Positions 44,477 through 52,194 of a stretch of DNA of 64,000 nucleotides are shown in pieces; the first letter of the stretch is position 1; each line of letters opens with the position of its first letter. The stretch spans positions 62,001-126,000 of the forward strand of contig CALAOT010000072.1 of the NCBI GenBank assembly GCA_937889545.1. Reading direction: 5' to 3'. The position numbers and the translations under genes are program-made. A model generated the notes under the pieces. That model worked only from the letters and a program-made list of their open reading frames with translations, was not told the DNA's origin and did not search any database. Source of the DNA: an uncultured Opitutaceae bacterium. GTDB taxonomy: Bacteria > Verrucomicrobiota > Verrucomicrobiia > Opitutales > Opitutaceae.

Positions 44477-45919
44477 ATGTCCGAAATCACCGACACCGAG
44501 CAACTCGAAACGACCGCTGAGAATCCCGTGATCGGGATCGACCAGCTCGCCGGCGACTTCAAGTACGACATGACGTATGACTTCGACGCGGGCACGGGCC
44601 TGAGCGAGCGCACCGTGGACTACATTTCCGCGGTCAAGAAGGAGGCCCCTTGGATCCGGGAATTCCGCCAGAATGCCCTGAAGACCTTCCTTTCGAAGCC
44701 CCTGCCGACCCACTGGGCGTCCAAGGACCTGGAGACCATCGACTTCAGCAAGATCCGCTATTACCTCTCGCAGGGCCTGAAGCCCAAGAGGACTTGGGAC
44801 GAGGTGCCCGCCGACATCAAGCGCACGTTCGAGCGCCTGGGAATCCCCGAGCAGGAGCGCAAGTACCTCGCGGGCGTCGAGGCCCAGTTCGACTCCGAGG
44901 CGGCCTACTCGAACATCAAGGAGGCCGTCTCCAAGCAGGGCGTGATCTTTGTCAACTCGACGGAGGGGCTCCGCGCGCATCCGGAGATCTTCAGGAGATT
45001 CTTCGGGAAGGTGATCCCGACCGGCGACAACAAGTTCTCGGCGCTCAACAGCGCGGTCTTCTCCGGCGGGTCGTTCATCTACGTGCCGCCCGGCGTCAAG
45101 GTGTCGCACCCGCTCCAGGCCTACTTCCGGATCAACGCCGAGAACTTCGGCCAGTTCGAGCGGACGCTCATCATCTGCGACGAGGGCAGCGAGCTCACCT
45201 ACATGGAGGGCTGCACGGCCCCCAAGTTCTCGACCGCGACCCTCCACAGCGCGGTCGTCGAGCTCGTCGCGCTCAAGGGCGCGAAGATCCAGTACATCAC
45301 CGTCCAGAACTGGTCCTCCAACGTGTTCAACCTGGTCACCAAGCGCGGCCTCGCGCACGAGGAGGCGCAGATCAAGTGGATCGACTGCAACATCGGCAGC
45401 CGGCTCACGATGAAGTATCCCGGCGTGGTCCTCAAGGGCCGGAAGGCCCGCGGCGAGGTGATCTCGATCGCGCTCGCGAACGACGGCCAGCACCAGGACA
45501 CGGGGGCCAAGATGATCCATGCCGCGGACGAGACCACCTCGACCGTGGTCTCCAAGTCGATCTCGGTCGGCCAGGGGCGCGCGACCTACCGCGGGATCGT
45601 CCACATCCCGAGGCAGCTCAAGGGCTGCAAGAACAACACGGAATGCGACGCGCTCCTCATCAACACGAACAGCCGGACCGACACGTACCCCGCGATCACC
45701 GTCCGGGGCGACCGCCACGCCGTCCAGCACGAGGCGAGCGTCTCCAGGGTGAGCGCCGAGCAGATCTTCTACATGCAGCAGCGCGGGCTCACCGAGGGAC
45801 AGGCGATGAGCCTTTCCGTGAACGGGTTCGTCAACGAGCTGGCCCGCCAGTTCCCGATGGAGTACTCGGTCGAGCTCAAGCGGCTGATCGACCTCGAGAT
45901 GGAAGGGAGCGTGGGCTAA
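44477..45919 (+). CDS. sufB: Fe-S cluster scaffold SufB
   Basis: Scaffold on which SufBCD builds clusters, 480 residues. It has [99 protein letters not shown] and [20 protein letters not shown]. It overall matches the long SufB form. sufD starts 4 bp later. Confidence 0.97.
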   Translation: MSEITDTEQLETTAENPVIGIDQLAGDFKYDMTYDFDAGTGLSERTVDYISAVKKEAPWIREFRQNALKTFLSKPLPTHWASKDLETIDFSKIRYYLSQGLKPKRTWDEVPADIKRTFERLGIPEQERKYLAGVEAQFDSEAAYSNIKEAVSKQGVIFVNSTEGLRAHPEIFRRFFGKVIPTGDNKFSALNSAVFSGGSFIYVPPGVKVSHPLQAYFRINAENFGQFERTLIICDEGSELTYMEGCTAPKFSTATLHSAVVELVALKGAKIQYITVQNWSSNVFNLVTKRGLAHEEAQIKWIDCNIGSRLTMKYPGVVLKGRKARGEVISIALANDGQHQDTGAKMIHAADETTSTVVSKSISVGQGRATYRGIVHIPRQLKGCKNNTECDALLINTNSRTDTYPAITVRGDRHAVQHEASVSRVSAEQIFYMQQRGLTEGQAMSLSVNGFVNELARQFPMEYSVELKRLIDLEMEGSVG

Positions 45920-45923
45920 AGCC

Positions 45924-47258
45924 ATGGCCGTCGCCGCACCCGCCAGGCCCGCCGCCGCGGACCTTCTCGGCGTCTTCACGCCCGAGGTCTTCGCCGCCCA
46001 CCTCGCCTCCCAGGCGGCCCTTCCCTCCTGGTGGCTCGAGCGCAAGCGCTCGGCCTACTCCCGCTTCGAATCGCTGCCCATGCCGAGGCGCACGGACGAG
46101 AGCTGGAGGTTCAGCAACATCGCGGGGATCAACCTCGGCGGGTTCTCCCCGGCCGCGGACGCCCCGGCACCGGGGAACCGGCGGGCCCCCGAGGCTCTCG
46201 CCATCGCGCCCGCCGCGACGCTCTCGTTCCTGAACGGGCGGCTCTCGGCAAGCACCCCGCTTCCGGCCGATCTCGCCGCGAGGGGCGTCGTCGCCTCGGC
46301 CATTTCCGGGGCGATCGCGAGGCACCCCGGCCTCCTTCGCGAGCACTTCATGGCGCAGCCCCAGAAGCTCGGATCGGCCAAGTTCGCGGCCCTCCACGAG
46401 GCATTCATCCAGGACGGCGCGTTCATCCTCATCCCGCGCGGGGTGGAGATCGACGGGCCGATCGTCGTCGTCCATGAGGTCTCGGGAGCCGGCGCGGCCG
46501 TCTTCCCGCATACGCTGGTCATCGCGGAGGACAACGCGCGCGCGACTGTCGTCGACCACTTCGTGTCGGCCGACCTGTCCCGCCAGTTCGCGTGCGGCGC
46601 GAACGACCTGTATGCGGGCCACGGCGCGAAGATAGCCTACGCGGCCGCGCAGTGCTGGTCCCCGGAGGCGCTCTCGCTCCAGTTCAACTCCACGGTCGTG
46701 CGCAGGAACGCCCGCGTCCAGTCGCTCAACCTCCACCTGGGCGGCAGGCAGGCGAGGCACGAGTCGCTCAGCCAGCTCCAGGCGCCCGGCGGCTTCTCGG
46801 AGATGCTCGCCATCACCATCGCAAGCGGCTCCATGGAGTGCGACCAGCGGACGCTCCAGATCCACCAGGCGCCGAGCACCAAGTCGGACCTCCTCTACAA
46901 GAACGCGCTTCTCGACCGGTCGCGGACCATCTTCTCGGGCCTGATCATCGTCGATCCCGACGCCCAGAAGACGGACGCCTACCAGAGCAACCGCAACCTG
47001 ATGCTGAGCGACGAGGCGGAATCCAACTCGCTCCCCGGCCTCGAGATCCAGGCGAACGACGTCCGCTGCACCCACGGCGCGACAAGCTCCCGGATCGACC
47101 CCGAGCAGGAGTTCTACCTGAAGTCCCGTGGGATTCCCCAGAAGGCGGCGGACGAGCTGCTGATCTTCGGCTTCTTCGAGGAGGTCCTGAACCGGCTGGA
47201 GAGCGAGGAGCTCCACGCGGCGCTGCGCAAGCTCATCCGGGCGCACTTGCGCAGGTGA
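45924..47258 (+). CDS. sufD: Fe-S assembly protein SufD
   Basis: SufB paralogue forming the SufBC2D complex, 444 residues. It shows RTDESWRFSNI, FILIPRGVEIDGPIVVVH, RATVVDHFVSADLS, DQRTLQIHQAP, KNALLDRSRTIFSGLIIVDP, SDEAESNSLPGLEIQANDVRC and HGATSSRIDPEQEFYLKSRG, the C-terminal signature shared with SufB. It has a long Ala-rich N-terminal region. sufT starts 18 bp later. Confidence 0.96.
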   Translation: MAVAAPARPAAADLLGVFTPEVFAAHLASQAALPSWWLERKRSAYSRFESLPMPRRTDESWRFSNIAGINLGGFSPAADAPAPGNRRAPEALAIAPAATLSFLNGRLSASTPLPADLAARGVVASAISGAIARHPGLLREHFMAQPQKLGSAKFAALHEAFIQDGAFILIPRGVEIDGPIVVVHEVSGAGAAVFPHTLVIAEDNARATVVDHFVSADLSRQFACGANDLYAGHGAKIAYAAAQCWSPEALSLQFNSTVVRRNARVQSLNLHLGGRQARHESLSQLQAPGGFSEMLAITIASGSMECDQRTLQIHQAPSTKSDLLYKNALLDRSRTIFSGLIIVDPDAQKTDAYQSNRNLMLSDEAESNSLPGLEIQANDVRCTHGATSSRIDPEQEFYLKSRGIPQKAADELLIFGFFEEVLNRLESEELHAALRKLIRAHLRR

Positions 47259-47276
47259 CGCATCCGTCGTATCACC

Positions 47277-47831
47277 ATGCCTTCACCCATGACCCGAGAA
47301 CGCACCCTTTCTCGCGAGGTGTCCGCCACGCAGATCCCGTCCGGCGACCGGCACGCGCTCCCGGCCGGCACGAGTATCCAGATCCACCAGACGCTCGGCG
47401 GGAGCTACACCGTCCAGACGGATCACGGCCTCTTCCGGATCGACGGAAAGGACGGCGACGCGTTCGGCGAGCAGGCGGCGGACCACACGGTCGATGCGGC
47501 GACCCTGGCGGACGGCGCGCCCGATCCGGCGGCGGTCTGGGACCAGCTCCGCAAGGTCTACGACCCGGAGATCCCGGTTAACATCGTCGACCTGGGCCTC
47601 GTCTACTCGATGGACGTCGAAAGGCAGCCCGACAACGCCTTTAAGGTGAACGTCGCGATGACGCTCACGGCGCCCGGGTGCGGGATGGGCCCGGCCATCG
47701 CCGAGGATGCGAAGGGCAAGATCCTCCTCGTGCCGGGAGTCGCCGATGCCGACGTCCGGATCACCTGGGATCCGCCCTGGAACCAGTCGATGATCAGCGA
47801 AGAGGGCAAGATGAGGCTCGGCCTGGTGTGA
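47277..47831 (+). CDS. sufT: Fe-S cluster carrier-type DUF59 protein SufT
   Basis: A 184-residue protein. The C-terminal 100 residues form a DUF59 (MIP18-like) domain with KVYDPEIPVNIVDLGLVY and MTLTAPGCGMGPAIAEDAKG, where the Cys is the conserved one. The N-terminal part (residues 20-70) with LPAGTSIQIHQTLGGSYT is typical of long SufT proteins. SufT aids maturation of Fe-S proteins when demand is high. The xdhC start codon overlaps its stop (GTGTGA). Confidence 0.92.
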   Translation: MPSPMTRERTLSREVSATQIPSGDRHALPAGTSIQIHQTLGGSYTVQTDHGLFRIDGKDGDAFGEQAADHTVDAATLADGAPDPAAVWDQLRKVYDPEIPVNIVDLGLVYSMDVERQPDNAFKVNVAMTLTAPGCGMGPAIAEDAKGKILLVPGVADADVRITWDPPWNQSMISEEGKMRLGLV

Positions 47832-48610
47832 CCTTTTACGAGCAGCTCGTGGCGCTCGAGAACGAGGGCGTGCCCTTCGTCCTCGTGACTCTCGTCGAGG
47901 CCATCGGCAGCACGCCGCAGGACGCCGCGGCCAAGATGCTCGTCACCGCAAAGGGGCTCCACTGCGGCACGGTCGGCGGGGGAAAGGTCGAGGCCGCGGC
48001 CCTGAAGCTCGCCGCGGAGGTCCTCGAGAAGGGCGACGCCAAGCCCCGCTTCGTGACGTGGACCCTAAAGGGCGACGTCGGCATGACGTGTGGGGGGTCG
48101 GTCAAGTTCTACTTCGAGCCGCATTTCGGGGCCGGGCCCTGGAACATCGCGGTCTTCGGCGCGGGGCACATCGCCCAGGCCCTCATCCCCGTCCTGACTC
48201 CCCTCCCCTGCAAGATCACCTGCGCGGACCCGCGGTCCGAGTGGCTGGAGCGGCTGCCGCACGCGCCCAATCTCCACGCGATCCATTCCGAATCGCCCGA
48301 GAGCCTCGTACCCTCGCTGCCGGACGGCACGTTCCTGCTGGTCATGACGATGGGCCATGCGACCGACCTTCCCATCCTTCGCCGCGCGCTCACGAAGAGG
48401 AGTTTCCCCTTCATCGGCGTGATCGGCAGCGACTCCAAGGCCGAGATCCTGCGCCGCGAGCTGATCGCCGATGGGGTCCCGCCGGAAAAGGCGTCCAGTT
48501 TCCACTGCCCCGTCGGGCTCGGTTTCGGCACCAACCACCCGCACGAGATCGCGCTCAGTATCGCGGCCCAGCTCCTCTCGGAGCGCGACCGTGTTCTTGC
48601 CGAGAATTGA
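47828..48610 (+). CDS. xdhC: XdhC/CoxI-family molybdenum cofactor maturation protein
   Basis: A 260-residue protein. The N-terminal XdhC domain has LVTLVEAIGSTPQDAAAKML and GTVGGGKVEAAALK, and the middle has GMTCGGSVKFYFEP. The C-terminal Rossmann domain has IAVFGAGHIAQALIPVL, FPFIGVIGSDSKAE and HCPVGLGFGTNHPHEIALSI. In other bacteria XdhC binds Moco, promotes its sulfuration and inserts it into xanthine dehydrogenase. Here it is translationally coupled to sufT and is about 3.6 kb from the xdh gene, which is on the opposite strand. Confidence 0.93.
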   Translation: MTFYEQLVALENEGVPFVLVTLVEAIGSTPQDAAAKMLVTAKGLHCGTVGGGKVEAAALKLAAEVLEKGDAKPRFVTWTLKGDVGMTCGGSVKFYFEPHFGAGPWNIAVFGAGHIAQALIPVLTPLPCKITCADPRSEWLERLPHAPNLHAIHSESPESLVPSLPDGTFLLVMTMGHATDLPILRRALTKRSFPFIGVIGSDSKAEILRRELIADGVPPEKASSFHCPVGLGFGTNHPHEIALSIAAQLLSERDRVLAEN

Positions 48611-48637
48611 TTCGGCCCACGCCGGGCCGTACGGGAC

Positions 48638-49381
48638 CTAGATCTCCAAGTCGGGACCGTCCAGCGTTTTTCGCCGGCTCCACATGGATGAGTCGCTAAT
48701 CTCCGGACTGCGTGTGATGGAGCCCAGACTCGGCAACAATGAGGGCTTCAGCTTGGGGATCTTGGCGAAGTCACGGACCCGCGAAGCCGCGGCCCTTAGG
48801 TCGCGCTGGATGTCCTGAGGCAGCCGCGAAACGCCTCCATAGTAGCTCAACGCCTTGAGGGAGATTGCTGGATTAAATTCGGGAAACAAGGCTTTGGCCG
48901 CACCCAATGACATCTCCAAGGTGACGCCCTCCGACAACAGCTTGTGGATGTCCAGATAGTCCTTCGCCTCGGCCCTCTGCTGAATCACCTTCATCTTCTG
49001 GGCTGCGAGATCGAGTAGGCCGTCAGCGAAGAGTCCGTTGTCAGCGAAGCAAACCGGCTCACTTACCCGGCCAAAACGCAAGGCACCGAAAAAGGAAATC
49101 GCAACGCCGTCTCTTCCACTCCCTATGACAAACGTCGCCGTGTCGCCGGCCCGATGCTGCAAACCTGCCCCTTGCAAGAAAGGGAGCTGCTTGGCCAGCC
49201 GGTCATGATCCAATTCCTCAGTGGTAAAAAAATCGAAGTCCACCGATGTCCGCCCACCCACCTGGAGGGAAAGCGCGGTTCCCCCGTAGAGAACGAAACC
49301 AGGTCCTATAGCCGAAAGCTGCGGCCAAAGGAGACGCTGTGCCGGTGGCAGGGTATCTAGCCGCGGAAGCACCGTGTTCAC
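48638..49381 (-). CDS. Nucleotidyltransferase of the AbiEii/AbiGii toxin type
   Basis: A 247-residue protein with the minimal nucleotidyltransferase motif FVLYGGTALSLQVGGRTSVD followed by FDFF, that is, GG...xDxD in the order of DUF1814/AbiEii proteins. The helical region contains GLLDLAAQKMKVIQQRAEAK and DYLDIHKLL, also typical. AbiEii relatives such as MenT transfer nucleotides to tRNA or other targets and can be toxins. It overlaps the upstream small gene by 4 bp. The region is less GC-rich than its surroundings, suggesting horizontal transfer. Confidence 0.85.
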   Translation of the reverse strand: MNTVLPRLDTLPPAQRLLWPQLSAIGPGFVLYGGTALSLQVGGRTSVDFDFFTTEELDHDRLAKQLPFLQGAGLQHRAGDTATFVIGSGRDGVAISFFGALRFGRVSEPVCFADNGLFADGLLDLAAQKMKVIQQRAEAKDYLDIHKLLSEGVTLEMSLGAAKALFPEFNPAISLKALSYYGGVSRLPQDIQRDLRAAASRVRDFAKIPKLKPSLLPSLGSITRSPEISDSSMWSRRKTLDGPDLEI

Positions 49382-49662
49382 ACAAAGGGCCTTCTTGGCA
49401 ATTCGGGGACGGACTCAAATCCCAGGCGATAGTGCCAGTAGTGCCAGGACGCGGGATCGAAGACGCCGGGCTTGGCGTGGCCAAGCGCCCGTCGAAGCGC
49501 TTCTTCTCCATAAACCTTTTCAACATGCTGCACGTCCTCCCAGGAACCTCGACACATCACGCGGCAAAGAAAGTCATTCTGGTCTGACAAAGTGACCTCG
49601 GGCGGCTCCCACCACACGACCCCCCGTGCGATGACGTCAAGTTGTGGGTCGCGCAATTCCAT
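49378..49662 (-). CDS. Small conserved partner of the AbiEii-like nucleotidyltransferase
   Basis: A 94-residue protein starting MELRDPQLDVIARGVVWWE and ending ELPRRPFV. It is translationally coupled to the nucleotidyltransferase. I recall similar small proteins next to DUF1814 nucleotidyltransferases in other genomes, and a regulatory or antitoxin-like role is possible, but no HTH or known antitoxin fold is visible. ATG 49662 is used, since upstream codons of the longer frame have no protein-like character. Confidence 0.65.
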   Translation of the reverse strand: MELRDPQLDVIARGVVWWEPPEVTLSDQNDFLCRVMCRGSWEDVQHVEKVYGEEALRRALGHAKPGVFDPASWHYWHYRLGFESVPELPRRPFV

Positions 49663-50101
49663 GGCCAATACATTAATTGCCCCTTCGTGGAATTCAACGC
49701 TGCAATGCCACACCGGACCTGAAACACCTGACGTCAAGGCGTTGATAGTTAATAACTTATGAAATAATTGGCAGCCCTTGGACAGGATGGCATCGGATCG
49801 CGAAGAGTAGCGCTTCGCCTGCCGCGGAAAACGCGGGCGGTATCCCACCCGTCGACCGGTCTTACGTTGAGATGATCCGCTCCAAGACTAGCGGAGCCGC
49901 CTCCCCCCACAGGGAGCCATGGCAATTGCAAGGGGCCGATCCGGTGCTTGGGTAGACATCAAAATCGGCGCGTGTTTTTGTAGGCTGCGGTTGCGGGGAG
50001 GTCACGAAGTCGGATTAGGTGTTTATGCGCGCAACTGCATCGATACTGCCCGCGACTTGTAGTCACATTGTCCCAATACTGTGACGTTGCAGAATAGCGC
50101 T
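49663..50101. other. A/T-richer non-coding stretch upstream of the nucleotidyltransferase pair
   Basis: The 439 bp contain no convincing gene. The part near 49740-49775 (GTTAATAACTTATGAAATAA) is A/T-rich and may contain the promoter of the minus-strand pair, but no clear hexamers are assigned. Confidence 0.45.
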
Positions 50102-50935
50102 CTAACGCGAGCTAAGTGATGACGCACGATCCTTTAGGAAATCACGGTAAACAGCCAGCTGCGCTTCTGTGAGGATTCTGGCCGCTTTGGCGAGGCGATC
50201 GCGATCGACCGCGGCTAGGCCATCCTCGCCTATAGTGTCTGAAGTAGGAGCGACGTCGGTTCCCTCAATCGCGGCCATGGCAGACAATTGCTCTGGAGCA
50301 AGAGCTGCGCCGACCATTTCCATTTGGGGCCCGATCCAATGCTCAACTGCATTCTCGCGAAGCCCCACCTCGATTGCTTTTTGAAACCGGCTGTAGTCGG
50401 CCTGCCCGAGAAAATCGGCGATGTTCTTCTCGTATGCTTGGCTCACTGTTTCCAGAATATCGTCACCGTTTTCGGGGCCATTTGGGCCGGACTTTCTTAC
50501 AATGTCGAACGTGTCCTGTTGTGCCGCATATTGATCCACCAGAAGGTCAATCAACTTGGATTTTCGTTGGGAATCCAAGCCGAGACGAGTGATGGCCTTC
50601 CCTTTGTTCATCCATATGTTTACCAAGGCTTCTCGACGAAGCATTGCACCGTTTTTCGGCAAGAGGCGCGGGTCCGTGTGTTCATCCTCATGCTGATTTG
50701 GAGTCTCCCGGGAATTTGAGCCCACACTCCCTCCCTCGTTCGGTTGGCTTTTCTGTTCGCGACCGGTGGCTCCCAACTTTCTGGCAGCAATACCTCGCAG
50801 CTTAGCAACCTCCGCTAAACGAGCGGCTTGGTCGGATTGCGAACCGTGGCGACTTGATGCTCCGATCCAGTACCCGACTAAGCCGCCCGCTATGACTAGC
50901 GCGATGGAGCGCCCTAGCTTAGGTAACGAAAGCAT
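50102..50935 (-). CDS. Membrane-anchored or exported protein of unknown function
   Basis: A 277-residue protein with an N-terminal hydrophobic segment SIALVIAGGLVGYWIGASS that could anchor it in the membrane. A polar, charged linker follows to residue about 95, and then a helix-rich domain where segments such as LGLDSQRKSKLIDLLVDQYA, LAPEQLSAMAAIEG and ILTEAQLAVYRDFL repeat an L-x-x-x-Q-x-x-x-L style. This recalls heat- or metal-sensing periplasmic helical proteins, but no family assignment is safe. Its base composition is lower in GC than the next genes. Confidence 0.55.
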   Translation of the reverse strand: MLSLPKLGRSIALVIAGGLVGYWIGASSRHGSQSDQAARLAEVAKLRGIAARKLGATGREQKSQPNEGGSVGSNSRETPNQHEDEHTDPRLLPKNGAMLRREALVNIWMNKGKAITRLGLDSQRKSKLIDLLVDQYAAQQDTFDIVRKSGPNGPENGDDILETVSQAYEKNIADFLGQADYSRFQKAIEVGLRENAVEHWIGPQMEMVGAALAPEQLSAMAAIEGTDVAPTSDTIGEDGLAAVDRDRLAKAARILTEAQLAVYRDFLKDRASSLSSR

Positions 50936-50986
50936 ACTATTGCAGGGCTCTCGGATGCGGTGCGACTGAAGAGTCCTAACTGGGTG

Positions 50987-52090
50987 CTATTTTGGGAACA
51001 GGCCCTCGAGGACGGGAGTGCCGGCCCCGTCGCGTCCGCGGGCGCCGAAGCTGTCATTGTAGTCCCATACGGCCCAGCCCCAGCCCCGGCTTTCCGCAGC
51101 GGAGCGCACCGTGGCGATCCAGCGCCGCTTCGAGGTAGCGTCAGCCGGCTCATAGACCCCGAACTCTCCGAGATACACCTCGATCCTCGGGGCATGGGTC
51201 GCGAGCCAGGCGGATACGCCGGCAAACGCGGCCTCGATCTGCTCCTCCGTGAGCTTGTCGCCCGGGTGCAGGTTCAAGTGGTAGCCCGGAAGGGTGTGGC
51301 CGGAGACATCCGGCACGATCCCCGGGAATGTGACGGTGGGCAGTGTGTTTTTGAAGCCAACCCACGGCGCGCGCTGGTGGGTAAATACCAGCGGTTCGTA
51401 ATAATGGACCGTCAGGGCGATATTCGGATCATCCGGCAGCACGACATCCTTCACCGTGTAGAAGTTGCTCCACTTGTTCGAGGTCACATAGACGATGCGG
51501 GAGGGGTTGCTTTCGCGGATGGCCGCCAGCATGAAGCGCATGAAGGGGTTCAGCTGCCCGTTCTCGGGCGCGACGGGCTCATTCAGGATCTCAAACCGCA
51601 GGTAGGGGCCCTCACCGGCGAAATGCCGGGCCATCCGGCGCCAGCAGTTCGCAGCCGTCTCCTGGAGGGCTGCGTCCGTGTAGGCCCGGCTGTCCCCGCC
51701 GGTGGAGTTGAAGTCCGCCCCCGGCAGGAAATGGGCGTCCAGGACGACGCCAAGCCCGCGGGCCCGGGCCCACCGGATGGCGTCGGCGATCGGCCTCACC
51801 TTTGCGTCGTCCATCGAACCGTCGGCCGCGAAGCAGAGCCGGAAATCGACCGGCAGGCGGATGTGGTCAAAGCCGTGCCCAACGATCCACTCGACGTCGC
51901 CTTCGCCGAACCATGGCGCGCCATAGGGCTGCCCGTCATTCTGCGACAGCCAATGGGAGATGTTGACGCCGCGCTTGAAGGTGTAGGCCGGCTCCGCCGC
52001 CGCGCGAGCCGCCGGGGGCCCTGCGACCAGAGAAATCCCGATGAGGGGCGCCAGCAGCTTGCGTACGGTGGGGAGGGTGAGTCTTTTCAT
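50987..52090 (-). CDS. Secreted GH5-type endoglucanase-like glycoside hydrolase
   Basis: A 367-residue exported enzyme. The signal peptide ends near residue 31 (AARAAAEPAYTF). The barrel shows FKRGVNISHWLSQ, FDHIRLPVDFRLCF, GLGVVLDAHFLPG, LRFEILNEPVAPE with the acid/base Glu, NIALTVHYYEPLVFTHQ, and EVYLGEFGVYEPAD with the nucleophile Glu, followed by GWGWAVWDYNDSFG. Cellulase or a related beta-glycanase is the likely activity. It is downstream of xdh on the same strand after 104 bp but is unlikely to belong to the purine operon. Confidence 0.92.
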   Translation of the reverse strand: MKRLTLPTVRKLLAPLIGISLVAGPPAARAAAEPAYTFKRGVNISHWLSQNDGQPYGAPWFGEGDVEWIVGHGFDHIRLPVDFRLCFAADGSMDDAKVRPIADAIRWARARGLGVVLDAHFLPGADFNSTGGDSRAYTDAALQETAANCWRRMARHFAGEGPYLRFEILNEPVAPENGQLNPFMRFMLAAIRESNPSRIVYVTSNKWSNFYTVKDVVLPDDPNIALTVHYYEPLVFTHQRAPWVGFKNTLPTVTFPGIVPDVSGHTLPGYHLNLHPGDKLTEEQIEAAFAGVSAWLATHAPRIEVYLGEFGVYEPADATSKRRWIATVRSAAESRGWGWAVWDYNDSFGARGRDGAGTPVLEGLFPK

Positions 52091-52194
52091 GGGCCAATGA
52101 TTTGCTGATTGCCTTGAGCGAACGTCCGCCGCGGCGGGATTACAACAGCGTTTGCGGAACTGGCGCCCTGCGTGGCGCGAGAGCTGCCGGCCGA

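Noticed and set aside
48614-48628. GGCCC-acgcc-GGGCC hairpin after xdhC as a terminator
   Set aside because: The stem is short and no T-rich tail follows, so I could not support a terminator.
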